Below, one piece after another: positions 1 through 10,324 of a stretch of DNA of 64,000 nt. Source of the DNA: Trichaptum fuscoviolaceum (lineage: Eukaryota > Basidiomycota > Agaricomycetes > Hymenochaetales > Trichaptaceae). The notes beneath the pieces are model-generated. The model searched no databases and was not told the DNA's origin. It was given only the letters and a program-made list of their open reading frames with translations. Within the stretch, counting starts at the first letter, position 1, and every line of letters begins with the position of its first letter. Where the stretch lies: positions 248,001 to 312,000 of the forward strand of contig CAJSYZ010000005.1 of assembly GCA_910574455.1 (NCBI GenBank), in the 5' to 3' direction. The position numbers and the translations under genes are program-made.

Positions 1-742
1 CCGCCATGCCCGAGGAAAATACGCTTCCCTATGGTACTCAGGTCCACCTTGCGGAAGCATTGACCTGTCCACACCTCGCCCCAGTGAAGCGGCTCATAAG
101 GATGAGTCTCCAATAGACAGGGCGCGCATACAGGCGGGTGCTGAGGACAGTCATGGCATCGGAATAGCCGACGCCGGCCTCTATTGCACGAACACGCGAT
201 ACCAATGTCAGGAGGACGTTCATAATGCAGGATAGCATCTTGAATGTCCCGCTGCATGGCCAGAAACTGCAGCAGATGATATTGTGCTGTCTAAGAATTG
301 TCAGTTTTGTAGATTGCAGTACGTTCGCAGAGTGGCTTACCTGGTCACGTCGCTCCTCCTCTGCCTCAGCAGTGTCCACATTGTCCAACTCCTCATCTTC
401 CTCCTCCTCCTCTTCACTATCGAGTCGTTGTCTCTTGGCTGCATCGGTTCGTAAGAACTCGTGGGTCATTGTCGCTGTCGTCGTGTCCGCGTTCGCGTCG
501 AATACTGTGGATGTATTTTGTTGTCGCAGTAGAGTTGGGACGATATGTTGCTGTTGCGACACGAAAAATGGGCTGCCTGGAGTTTTGGCGTCCTGAAGGA
601 TTCGCAGACGCGTTCTGGAAGGCCTGTCGTTGCTGCCGTTGCTCGCAGAGTCTCGAAACCGGTCTCTGAGGCTCGACCTCTTTTTTTTGTCGTCCATCAC
701 TGTTTCCCAATACCAAACTGCTCTTCTTGTCGTCTCGGTCAC
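1..742 (-). CDS. KDZ-transposase-type protein with CxC2 cysteine cluster, N-terminal part (cut by window edge)
   Basis: Two exons are visible. Exon 1 is 742-341 (134 codons). A 50-nt intron at 340-291 (GTAAGC...TTAG) is followed by exon 2 from 290 to the left edge. Removing the intron changes to a frame that encodes CSCNRGRRRLFRCHDC, then CAPCLLETH, W-T-G and the ending FLGHGG. This spacing of cysteines, histidine and the LGHGG end is what I know from the CxC2 cluster that precedes Kyakuja-Dileera-Zisupton (KDZ) transposases of basidiomycetes. The N-terminus is basic, followed by an acidic E/D run at about residues 109-120. The start could also be the Met at 697 (MDDKKKRSSLR). The catalytic transposase part would lie left of the window, so activity cannot be judged. 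Confidence 0.8.
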
Positions 743-1012
743 TGAGATTTCCGACTCTTTTTCCTTTCGTTTCAGAACAAATTACACAGAATACTCTACG
801 AAATTTCAAGTCTGCCAAAGAACGGAACAAGTTTATTAGACTGGCAATTATTGTACATTAATTTCTATCTAATTCTAAGTCACTTCAAACCCAGACAAAA
901 GGAACAACGCCGTCAAGGCGATCAAGCCATAGGAGTCGGGGAGGGGAGGGGAGTCGTACGGCTCGTACAGGAACGAGAGCAAGAAGGAAATTCGGCCCTT
1001 TGGCTTCCGCCA

Positions 1013-1176
1013 GTCTTGAAGTGTTACTTTTTTGGGGGTATTTCGGGTAGGCTTTTTGGCGTCAAGGCTCGGTAACTCGGTAAGGACGTTGTGCTACCGA
1101 TCTACCGAGGGCGTATTCCGCCCTCGACGCCAACAAGCCTACCCGAAATACCCCCAAAAAAGTAACACTTCAAGAC
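1013..1176. repeat. 164-bp near-perfect palindrome (MITE-like hairpin)
   Basis: The left arm starting GTCTTGAAGTGTTACTTTTT is matched by the right arm ending AAAAAGTAACACTTCAAGAC. The match continues inward for about 50-55 bases with few mismatches (for example GCTTTTTGGCGTC versus GCTTGTTGGCGTC reverse-complemented). A smaller hairpin sits in the centre (CGAGGGCG/CGCCCTCG). CCCTTTG occurs just outside both ends but is not exactly adjacent on the left, so a target duplication is uncertain. Confidence 0.7.
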
Positions 1177-1253
1177 CCTTTGCAGCGTATTGTGGGAAAT
1201 TTTCTTTCTACCCGTCCCATTATCTTCCCTTTGCGTACGACGTCGTCTCGGTC

Positions 1254-1310
1254 GTCCCCACTTTCATTAATTTAGATAGTACTCTGTCCCCACTTTCATT
1301 ATTTAGATAG
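1254..1310. repeat. Tandem duplication of about 26 bp
   Basis: GTCCCCACTTTCATTAATTT... at 1254-1279 is repeated at 1286-1310 with one base missing, and both copies end in AGATAG. Confidence 0.75.
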
Positions 1311-1455
1311 CAAATTGATCTTGGACTTGATTGTAAATTATAACTAATTATTTGAAAGAAAAAAAAAGCGAGTGACGTTCGCATTCTTTTAACGATTAAA
1401 AGTTATTAAAGTGAGACGAAATGAGAAGAGAGTAATGATGAAGAAGTAACTAATA

Positions 1456-4227
1456 ATGGGCATGAAACAGATGAGGTCGCGCGATGTAAGGGACGCGGCT
1501 CGTGTCTTCATTGACGACGCAGCCATCGAAGATGGGAGGGACGACGAGGAAGACGAAGAGGATGGTGAAGATGGTGAGTAAAGGCAACAGAAATGTTAGA
1601 ACATACACTCATTGTATGCGCATAGATTTCCTAGTGGACAAGCCGGAGCAGCGTACCTCTGCCTCCTCTTTCGACATAGCGCAGTTCCTGCGCGACCAGG
1701 CCGCCGATCTGGAGCAGGACGAGGCTGCGGACGCTATCGCACGCCGTTTCCGGGAGCGGGCTCGAGGTGATTCCTTGGCGTCTGTCCAAGCGAACGAGAG
1801 GGCTGGACGCCAAGTGCCCGGTGTTCAGTCCGTCTCCTACGAATTTCTGGGCAATACGAGGGTCGTCGACGAGCACATGAGGGAAGAATACGATGGGTTA
1901 AAGCCCATGTGGATATTACCGACCTTCGTAAGTGAGTCTACTTTATCGGAGTGAAATAAACTAATACATTGACAGTATCATCAAGAGAAGGCGTATGTAG
2001 AGAGGGTCAACACCTGCCTTCCATCTGGCGCGCGTGCCTTCTCTATTCCCGGTCTGAGCGGACGCATATATGCGTACGCACATACACGCATCGACGTTGA
2101 GAAGGCATGCGCTAGTGCTGGCATCGTAGGGATTATGACCGGCAAAATGAAGTTGGTACCGGAAGAAGATAGGCGAGCAGTCTGGGACCTAATGCGTCGT
2201 AGACAGGCCATTCCTGTCGTGGAGCGCGACTCCTTCGTGCGCATGCGATCAGGCCAGTATAAGGGTGACATCGCATACGTGCCCTTGGCTGCCAACTCTA
2301 CACTCCCTCCGATGACCCATGAGGATCACCGCCCGTTGGCGGACCACGACATCGTGAAGGACGACTTACTCGTGTTGTGGCTGGTGCCTCGTCTGGACTT
2401 GGACTTCACTACGAAGCCGAAGCCCTTGCTCTCCGATTACCAAGTTCGTGCAGCTAAGCGGCGGCGCATTGAAGGGAAAGGGAAGGCGGATGTAATGAAA
2501 CGGCCAGAGGCCACGCCGTTCGACCCTAAAAACGTACAGGATTGTCTTCGCCGTCAGCAGTTAGTCGACGATCCGGAATACGCGCTGGTGGAGGAAAGCG
2601 AGGGGAAGTGGACGTTTTTGGGCAGAACGTTTGAACTCGGGTTCGAGAGACTGCACGTATTCGGCATACATGCAGTGAAGCCTATTCTTCGACCTTCGCC
2701 GGAGGAGGTGGCTCCATATATCGGCGTCAGCCAGACCGCGATCCGCGTCACGAATGGCGCATATACTCGAGTAGGAGATCGTGTCCGGACCAAAAAAAAT
2801 AGTACCGGCACAATCATATCGTCGTCTACGTCGACGTTCACCGTTTGGCTCGATTGGGATACCGATGGCAAGGCTCTTGAGGAGGTGGAGGCCGGTGACT
2901 TCGAACGGTTGTTCGAGATGGGTGAGTGGGTGACGATCAGGCTGGGTCCGGAGGCTGGGCGATCAGGGGCAGTTGGGGCTATCGACGGGCCGTACTTGAC
3001 GGTGGCTAACCGTGATGTCAGGCAAATGGTACGTATTGTATATCCAATGCAATAGATTACAGTTCTAATATTCAATGTAGATCTATGACATCCATCACGG
3101 ACTCGTCGAGAGATCGGCAGCACCCATTCAGTACCCGTCGAGTCGTCGACTCCGCACCGAGGCCGAGTTAACGGCAGAAAGTCGAAAGTCGCGCGCACGT
3201 GGGGACTGGCGGATGACGACGAATTGGTGAGATCCTTCGTCGACAAAGACGTGTATGTTCTGGAGGGCTCGGGAAAGGGTCGCATTGGACGTGCGATTGG
3301 CGTTGGGTCGAAGTCGGCGACTGTGGTATTCGACGGGAGTCAGGTGAAGCATAAGGTGCAGTTAAGGGATGCCGTGAATCTGTGAGTTCCAATAGAGCGT
3401 CTCATATATGCGCTATGATTTGTGCTGACGATGTTTGTGTAGGGAGTCCATGCTGTACCTCGACGCCTCCGAGCCCAGTCCGGCCTGTCTGCAAGCGACT
3501 GAGGTTGCCAGTGTCTTCCTGGCGAATCGCGATACGGAGACGGAAGCACCGGTCACTTTGAAGGAGGCGTTTGAGAACGTTGTCGTCCCTGCACCACCTA
3601 GACAAGAAGTCCCAGGTGAGTTCCTGCTATGTAAGACGTACGAAATGAAGTACTAACAAAAGACTATTAGACCCAGATACGTCGGCGGTATGGCTTTGGG
3701 CGCACACCTTGCTGCCCATTCTACGGCAATACAAGGTCTTTGCGACTGTCGTATCCCCCAAGAACGGTGCAGTTGCGGGTCAAGCATGTTGGACGCTTCC
3801 CGAGCTTGCGCCGCATATGAGGTCAACCGCGGAAGGACCGGACTACGTCGCGTTTAGTGCGCCTATGAAGTTCAATTGCAAGAACGGCAGGAAGGATGCG
3901 GACTTCGACGCCTGTCCGACTGAGATTGACGTCCATCGACCGGGCATCAAAAGCATGGCGTATGTAGTGCGTGGTGAGCACAGGAAGCAGCTAGTCAAGA
4001 TCACGGAGATCGTCCGCAATAAGGGCGTCATCACTGGATTCAAGGCAAAGCGGGATCCTTTCGTAGGGAGAGCACCGACAATCTTCGTCAAGGTTAATGA
4101 AGTGACGAAGGTCGAGGAGGTACCCGAGGAGCAGCACGCGGAGAGATCTATCGCGAGACTCCCCGAGAACGAGCTCGACCCTGATCCCAAGCTCCTGAAG
4201 TTCATCGACTATTACCCGAACTACTGA
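1456..4227 (+). CDS. SPT5-like protein (NGN and KOW-like domains), multi-exon; frame change in exon 4 region
   Basis: Exons: 1456-1573, 1626 (or 1635)-1927, 1976-3028, 3081 to about 3381, 3443-3615, 3671-4227; about 818 aa. An acidic N-terminus is followed by an NGN-like segment (WILPT, then SIPGLSGRIYAYA). KOW-like blocks follow: VRMRSGQYKGDIAYV near residue 230, and further ones near 405, 455 and 530 (VYVLEGSGKGRIGRAIG). This is the order found in SPT5, the transcription elongation factor partner of SPT4, but it lacks the long hexapeptide C-terminal tail and is shorter than cellular SPT5. The reading frame changes between 3081 and 3205. Either one base is missing or there is a weak 47-nt intron at 3131-3177 (GTACCC...GCAG), which makes the total length divisible by three. 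It is probably a diverged paralogue; its function is not established. Confidence 0.7.
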
Positions 4228-4905
4228 CTTCATGCCGGATTTCGATCGACGCAGCTCGACGTCCGTTCCTATTCGTTTTGGATGCACGTTTCGACACTTC
4301 AAACAAGGACGAGGACCTTGATCCACTCGCATTCCTCGGCGTCTCAAGCCGCACACGCGGTTCGGTCTATATGCGCCGCCGTAGTCACTCGTTTACCCGT
4401 GACGTCTCAGTCCCACCCTCGTTACACTTTGCCCTCTTCCTTCCATCATTCCATTCATTTCTACTATTCAAACATTGTGGATCACATAGTACCTTGGACT
4501 TCATGCATGTAAATTATTGTAATATTTAGTAGAATTTCTTGTATGTGTTGTAGATACGCTCAATGCACTCTTGTTATCTGGAATTTCATTTGTGACCTGA
4601 AGACATTGAACTCATCAACTTAATGACAGAGCGCCAACTCTACTTACAAATTAGTAAGTCAATCTACCTTTTGTGTGGATCGACTCAAAGACTGATGCAT
4701 ACCTTTCACAAACTAGGTGTATTCCGCCTGTTACATTTGCGGCAAAGGAAGAAATGCAAACTCTCTCAGTGATGTCCGAGTTGTTGTAAGACATAGGCAG
4801 ATGCTCGTAAAGTGGATGGATTCATGTGCGAGTTCACGAGTCGACATAAGGTACAAGAAAGAGATGTATGAGAGTATATGCACTGGAAAGGAGAGTGATC
4901 TTGAC
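4228..4905. other. Intergenic region
   Basis: This is the 3' flank of the SPT5-like gene. Short open frames at 4278-4529 and 4717-4908 have no splice or homology support. The last 8 bases (4898-4905, ATCTTGAC) are the left target duplication of the following element. Confidence 0.5.
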
Positions 4906-6379
4906 TAGAGCATGACACGGGTGCAGGTCATCCGTGGGTACCTGCAGGTACCTGCGCTCAAATACCTGCGGTTCCAGGTGCACCTCTGCGCAGGTACCTG
5001 GTTCCCACGCTTACCTGCGGATCCAGGTTTGGATTTTTTTTGCCCAGGTACCTGGCCGGGTACCTGCAAGTACCCGGTAAATCACGTGCACTCATCTTGA
5101 GTGCGACGAACGCAACGATGTACCATTACTTTTCTACATTCTACTCGACATGTGCCGTCCTCTTCGCCATCCTCGAAGCCGCCTACTACGACGACAACGG
5201 CTGCCATGACCGCCTCCTCACCAACTACGCGCTTGTCAGCGCCCTCCCGCCCGCCGCGCTCTCTTCGCGAGACCGCGAGACCACAGCCGCTTGTCGCCCT
5301 CGACATGCTGCTCGTCCGGCAACCGCAACACTCGCCATCGTCTGCACTCATGCCGCCTCACAAAGGTCAGGCTGAACAGGCTCGCCCGAAGATGGACTTC
5401 ATTGACTGGCTGCTGCGAAACTCTTCGCAGTCACTGCGCTTTTGGAGTTGGAATGGGAACCGGCGCCTGAGCTACTGAACCATCTCTTGCGACAATATGG
5501 CTCGTCTTTGGAATCGCTTTCTACCCCGACGTGCTGGACAGCTGCGGGAGTGCTTCCACACACACCTGCAATCGCTTACGGGAATTCAAGGTCGAAAACC
5601 TCTTTCCATCACCTCTCGCTTTCAAACAGCTCCTGGCAGGCATCGGGCGCTTGAACTTCTCAGTTTCCGGGTTGCTTCTCTGCGCGTAACGAGCAACAGT
5701 GTGAAGGAACTGGAGAAGCTGGCAGTGGTTACGGTTCAGTGTTGGGATGAAGGCGAGAAGCACCCTATGTTACCATGTCTGAAGATCGCCTGTGCTATGA
5801 CAGGAGCAGTATTCCGGGGCACAGGGAATGTACATCATTCTCGTGCAATGGTCGTGAGTGGTTCTGGTTATTCTCATGTTGTTGATAATACCTTACTCAT
5901 TGACTTGCAGCGTGGCGATCCTCTCACTATCACCATGTTCCTTCGCTTCAGGAGCCTGCGAACTTGCGCACTAGGCTTTACTTCGCGGTCGACGCGGTCG
6001 ACGCCTGCGCCTATGCCTTACCGCGCTGTCAATGCGGTTGACGCCTGTAGGCACATCGTCACAACCGCACACAATCTGATGAGGACGCAAACACCTTGTC
6101 TTGCAGGACGACGTGGCTCGTTCGAAGCTCGGGCCATGCAGGACTCCTCAGAAACACAGATGGTATGTTCTTCAAATACTTTATCTTATTATTACATTAC
6201 TTACTGTTATTACCTGCAGGTCCTATCAGGTACCTGCAATACCTGCAGGTAACGGGTCCAGGTAGACCCGGATCCGTTTCCCACGGTTCCGGGTCGGATC
6301 CAGGTATCAGTTTTTTTGCGCAGGTACCTGCGCTTCACGGATCCGGGTACACCTGCAGGTGCACCCGTGTCATGCCCTA
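4906..6379. mobile_element. Non-autonomous hAT-like element, copy 1
   Basis: The 1474-bp element begins TAGAGCATGACACGGGTGCA and ends CACCCGTGTCATGCCCTA. It is flanked by a perfect 8-bp duplication ATCTTGAC (4898-4905 and 6380-6387). Eight-base duplications and TAGAG-type ends are typical of hAT elements. Both subterminal regions are packed with CAGGTACCTG and CCTGCAGGT motifs, likely transposase-binding sites. The interior has no transposase. It carries a GC-rich block at 5100-5370 shared with the other two copies, then private sequence (5380-6170) that looks like rearranged host DNA. Confidence 0.88.
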
Positions 6380-6438
6380 ATCTTGACTATGCGATCTGTT
6401 GCAATTCATATTGACGAACTATTCCATTCAGCAAACCC

Positions 6439-6640
6439 TTCCTGCGGCTGAGGCCACCCGGACGCAGTCTAAGGACAGTGTCCATCCCCTTCCTGCGGCT
6501 GAGGCCACCCGGACGCAGTCTAAGGACAGTGTCCATCCCCTTCCTGCGGCTGAGGCCACCCGGACGCAGTCTAAGGACAGTGTCCATCCCCTTCCTGCGG
6601 CTGAGGCCACCCGGACGCAGTCTGAGGACACGTCTGATCC
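6439..6640. repeat. 51-bp minisatellite, four units
   Basis: Units start at 6439, 6490, 6541 and 6592 with TTCCTGCGGCTGAGGCCACC. The first three are essentially identical and the fourth diverges at its end. Because 51 is divisible by three, several frames stay open on both strands. I do not regard those as genes. It lies 59 bp right of hAT copy 1. Confidence 0.92.
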
Positions 6641-6901
6641 CCTCCTTGACCCTCTGGTTTCGACTTTGCGTAACAGTGCAGTGTAATGCGGTGGAGGTCT
6701 GAACGCCGAGGCTGTTTAGGACAACGTAAGTTACGAAATTAGAGGCCGTTCAATACATTCACTGACATTTGAATAGGTGACTGTCTTGGTAAACAAGGGT
6801 CCACCATAAGCGAGATACGACGCGGGACTCATAAATGTGTATAGGGCGCGACCTTTCTCCGTAAGCCTTTAGTCTCTACACTTCCTCACCTCACCATTAA
6901 C

Positions 6902-9031
6902 ATGGAATCCATTACAGTAACGCGCAGTGTCTTGCAAGTTATGCCTGCCATTCGGATCCTACCCGGCACAAATGATTACATTGCATATGCGTGTTTCGAT
7001 GCACTCATGGACGAGATCACGTTTTATCGATTTCGAAGGGCGTTCTACACTAGAGCATGACACGGGTGCAGGTCATCCGTGGGTACCTGCAGGTACCTGC
7101 GCTCAAATACCTGCGGTTCCAGGTGCACCTGTGCGCAGGTACCTGGTTCCCACGCTTACCTGCGGATCCAGGTTTGAATTTCTCGGGCCCAGGTACCTGA
7201 CCGGGTACCTGCAGGTACCCGGTAAATCACGTGCACTCATCTTGAGTGCGACGAGCGCAACGATGTACCATTACTTTTCTACATTCTACTCGACATCTAC
7301 CATCCTTTTCGACGTCCTCGAAGCCGCCTACTACGACGACAACGTGCGCCATGACCGCCTCCTCACCAACTGCGCGCTTTTCAGCGCCTTCCCGCCCGTC
7401 GCGCTCTCTTCGCGAGACCGCGAGACCGCAGCCGCTTGTCGCCCTCGACATGCTGCTCGTCCGGCAACCGCAACACCCTCCGTCGTCTGCACTCATGATG
7501 CCGTGCTACAAGCAGCACGCGTCGTCAGCCAACTTCCACCGTCGTAACCCTCTATTATACTTGATCCCTAGGCCCTGCCAACTTCGATTACAACCTCGAG
7601 CCCAATGACCGCCTCCCCGCCAACTGCGCGCTGATCTGCGACGCTTCTGCGCGCACGGACAGCGCCTGCAAGTCCTTCGCTCGCTCGGTCGACCGCGAGA
7701 TGGAAGTGGACCGCGAGCACGGCGAGGCCGTTGCGCGGTGAAGATCGAGCTAGAATCTCGTACTGCAGAGGTTGAATTGGCTTGCAGGTACGTCCTATTT
7801 TCATTTCTTCCTTTTTTCACTAGTCTGATTTCTCTGTTGCTTTTACTCGTTACCTTTATCTGCTGCCCGTCCAGCAACCGCAACACCCACCGTCGTCTAC
7901 ACTCATGATACCGCCCCACAAGCAGTACAGGTCGTGAGCCATCTTCCACCATCGCAACCCCTTATTGCCTGCCGCCGTCGCCTAGGTTGTCTCGCCCAAG
8001 CATGAATCTACTGGCAGTGAGGCACTCGACGCCCCGTCATCCTGGGACGAGGCACCCGCACCCGTAGCAGCAGCAGTCGCCACCACTCCTGCTACACCCC
8101 CCTAGGTCAGCTCGCCTGCTGCGCTGGTGAGCTCGTTGCGAACTCGCCCACAGGACGCCTGGCAAGGTGTCGCCTTTCTTTCCCCCATACTGTTTCTTCA
8201 CCCGCTATTGCGGCCGCACCACCTTCGCCTTCGAATGGTCGTGGTCCATGCAAGGCTGACCACCTTCTGGACATTTTGTATGTTATTTTTTCTATTCTAT
8301 CTCATTTCTACTCTACTTACTGTTAATTACCTGCGGGTCGTATCAGGTACCTGTGATACCTGCAGGTAACGGGTCCAGGTAGACCCGGATCCGTTTCCCA
8401 CGGATCCGGGTCGGATCCAGGTATCAGTTTTTTTGCGCAGGTACCTGCGCTTCACGGATCCGGGTGCACCTGCGGGTGCACCCGTGTCATGCTCTATTCT
8501 ACACGCAATCGGCCCATTGTCCATGCAACGGACGCCATATCGTTATCATGTCGAGCGGAGAAGTCACTTTCCGTCAAATGGGATTACTTTACATGATAGT
8601 AAGTACATTATAGGAGTATATTGTATGCGACATTAACGCGTGATATACAGTGCATGGTCGACTCGCCATTGACATCAAACGAAACACTCTTTTCTCGCCA
8701 GCTTGCGCAGGTCAGACGCTAGCGTCTTGTGGCCGGTCTTGTTCGATTGTACCAATTGAACCCCACAGCGATACCCGGGGAATTACCGAACGCAGAAATG
8801 TTAGGGCGTCTCAACCATTTGCTTGCGTCGTTGGGGGGTCCTCCTGAACCTTGACGGTACGCGCCCGAGTTGATGCTGCCGAATCCCCCTAACATTCTTA
8901 TGGCGGAGAATACCGGAAGGGTCGGAGCTGAGACAAGTGCTTACGACGGCGATGTGAGCGACAATGAAAGTTGGACCTCACTTGACTATAATGAAGCCGA
9001 ATCAGAATTCGATGATGATATGGCACAGTAG
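6902..9031 (+). pseudogene. Orphan acidic-tail protein gene, broken by a hAT-like insertion and two stop codons
   Basis: The start codon at 6902 opens exon 1, which is interrupted at 7050 by hAT-like copy 2. The same frame resumes at 8505, after the right target duplication, and ends at 8598. Exon 2 starts at 8651 after a 52-nt intron (GTAAGT...ACAG). It carries an in-frame TAG at 8720 and a TGA at 8852, then an acidic end (SDNESWTSLDY) stopping at 9029-9031. The intact neighbour at 9335-10324 aligns along the whole length: same intron position and phase, LQVMP/LQLLP, CPCNG/CTCDNG, AEMLGRLN/AEMLRSLN. It has Glu where this copy has the TAG. The function of the family is unknown to me. Confidence 0.8.
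7051..8496. mobile_element. Non-autonomous hAT-like element, copy 2
   Basis: The 1446-bp element has ends TAGAGCATGACACGGGTGCA and GCACCCGTGTCATGCTCTA and a perfect 8-bp duplication TTCTACAC at 7043-7050 and 8497-8504. The first 450 bp closely match copy 1 and the last 170 bp match copies 1 and 3. The middle (7500-8270) differs from copy 1 and partly matches copy 3 (for example the CTAGAATCTCGTACTGCAGAG segment). It has no transposase. It is inserted in the coding part of the pseudogene at 6902-9031. Confidence 0.9.
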
Positions 9032-9334
9032 ATGTTCGTAGACTAGCTTACTATTTTTTCACTTCAATTCTAATTGAATTTACTCGGATTTCTACTCTAG
9101 CTTGATACTTAATGTCCCGGGAAATTTTTCGCGATGGGTACGTTGCTACGGATCTCTACTCAATTATTTTCTGAAATTCCCAAATCAACTCTTTAGTCAC
9201 CTAGCAAGTGCCCGACCCTGGACAAGGCAAATGAATAGAGGTAAGCCATAATACAAATGGCACGACAGATCGCTTTGCTCACCCTCCCCTCTATCCTTTT
9301 TTTTTTGCTGCCGTCTCGTCTGAATCTCTGGACT

Positions 9335-10324
9335 ATGCGTGTGGGTGCTATACGACTTCAGCGCCGCGGGCTACAGCTTTTGCCTGAGGTGAGCTTCACG
9401 GGCGAAGGACGCAGTATAGAGATCGCAATGGCTGCGTTCGACGCGGTCGAGCCCATACTTGACCTACTCCGTCGTTCGTTCGAACGTGAGGTCGCCGAAT
9501 GTACTTGTGACAACGGTTCACACAGCCTCATTGTGTCAGTCGGCTCCATCCGCTTCGCCAACTTGGGTATCATATACTTTGTAGTAAGTTCTGATTGACT
9601 ATGTGACGGAAGCGAAAGATCTGACTTCGTCGACGTATAGTGTGATTCCAAGCCTGCGACAGAGGCAAAACCCTTTCAATTCCAGCTTCTCCAACAAGAG
9701 CGTCGCGAACTTATTTCGAAGCTCGTATTGATTTACGCAGGCAATCCGAAACAGGTGGACGGGGAGGTGTCCAGTGCCGAAATGCTGCGAAGTCTCAATG
9801 ACTTGATGGATTCGTTGCCTAGCGCAGCGGCGACATCACCACTGCCTTTCCCTCCTTGCCGCCAGCCTCCGACTTTGACCCCATTGTCTTCTCCGCCCCA
9901 TTCTGATGATGAAGATAGCTCAGACGATGGCTTTGATGATGGTGTCTCCGACTTCATTGTCAGTGACGTCAGCATCACGACAAGCGACGACGACTACTAT
10001 CCGGCACTCGATGTGTACGAGTCAGGCAGCGAAAGTCTATCCACCAGCGATACAGACGACGATGGCGAGTCTGATTCAGATATGGAGGGTGACTCGATGT
10101 CAGAGATCAACGAAGCGGCTATGTCAGCTGAAGAGATGGACAAGGTGGAGGGAGCTCTAGGGACGAAGAAGGCAGAGACATCATCCATTGCTGTCTCCGT
10201 TGACGATGGTACGAAGGTCGAGTCGGATGAGGACAGTATGATATCTTTGACGGACTCGGACGTCGAAGCTAATCCGTATGTCGGGCTTGGTGATTGCGCT
10301 GAGCACCCAATAACCCTTGATTGA
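9335..10324 (+). CDS. Orphan protein with Cys pair and acidic C-terminal half (intact paralogue)
   Basis: Exon 1 is 9335-9583, intron 9584-9640 (GTAAGT...ATAG), exon 2 9641-10324; 310 aa. The Met at 9335 is chosen because the homologous pseudogene starts at about the same distance from the shared LQLLP block. An upstream Met at 9257 would add a hydrophobic stretch not shared with the paralogue. The first 83 residues form the conserved part with CTCDNG. The second exon has a heptad-like segment (ERRELISKL, AEMLRSLNDLMDSL), a proline-rich linker and a long D/E/S-rich tail (about residues 145-300). No known domain is recognised. The acidic tail suggests an interaction or regulatory protein, which is inference only. 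Confidence 0.65.

Larger units (their letters stand above)
743..1455. other. Intergenic region between two divergent genes
   Basis: This stretch separates the KDZ-type gene (-) from the SPT5-like gene (+). It holds a long inverted repeat (1013-1176) and a short tandem duplication (1254-1310). I see no coding sequence with splice support. Both promoters should lie here, but no specific site can be named. Confidence 0.6.

Noticed and set aside
5082..5652. Open frames inside hAT-like copy 1 (and the equivalents in copies 2 and 3)
   Set aside because: They are GC-rich block shadows on both strands, differ between copies and show no transposase or other domain.
6387..6702. Several open frames on both strands with 17-residue repeats
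   Set aside because: They are produced by the 51-bp tandem repeat, whose period is divisible by three.
9257..9334. Upstream Met giving a hydrophobic, signal-peptide-like start to the orphan protein
   Set aside because: The homologous pseudogene starts at the position corresponding to the downstream Met, and the hydrophobic run has no counterpart there.
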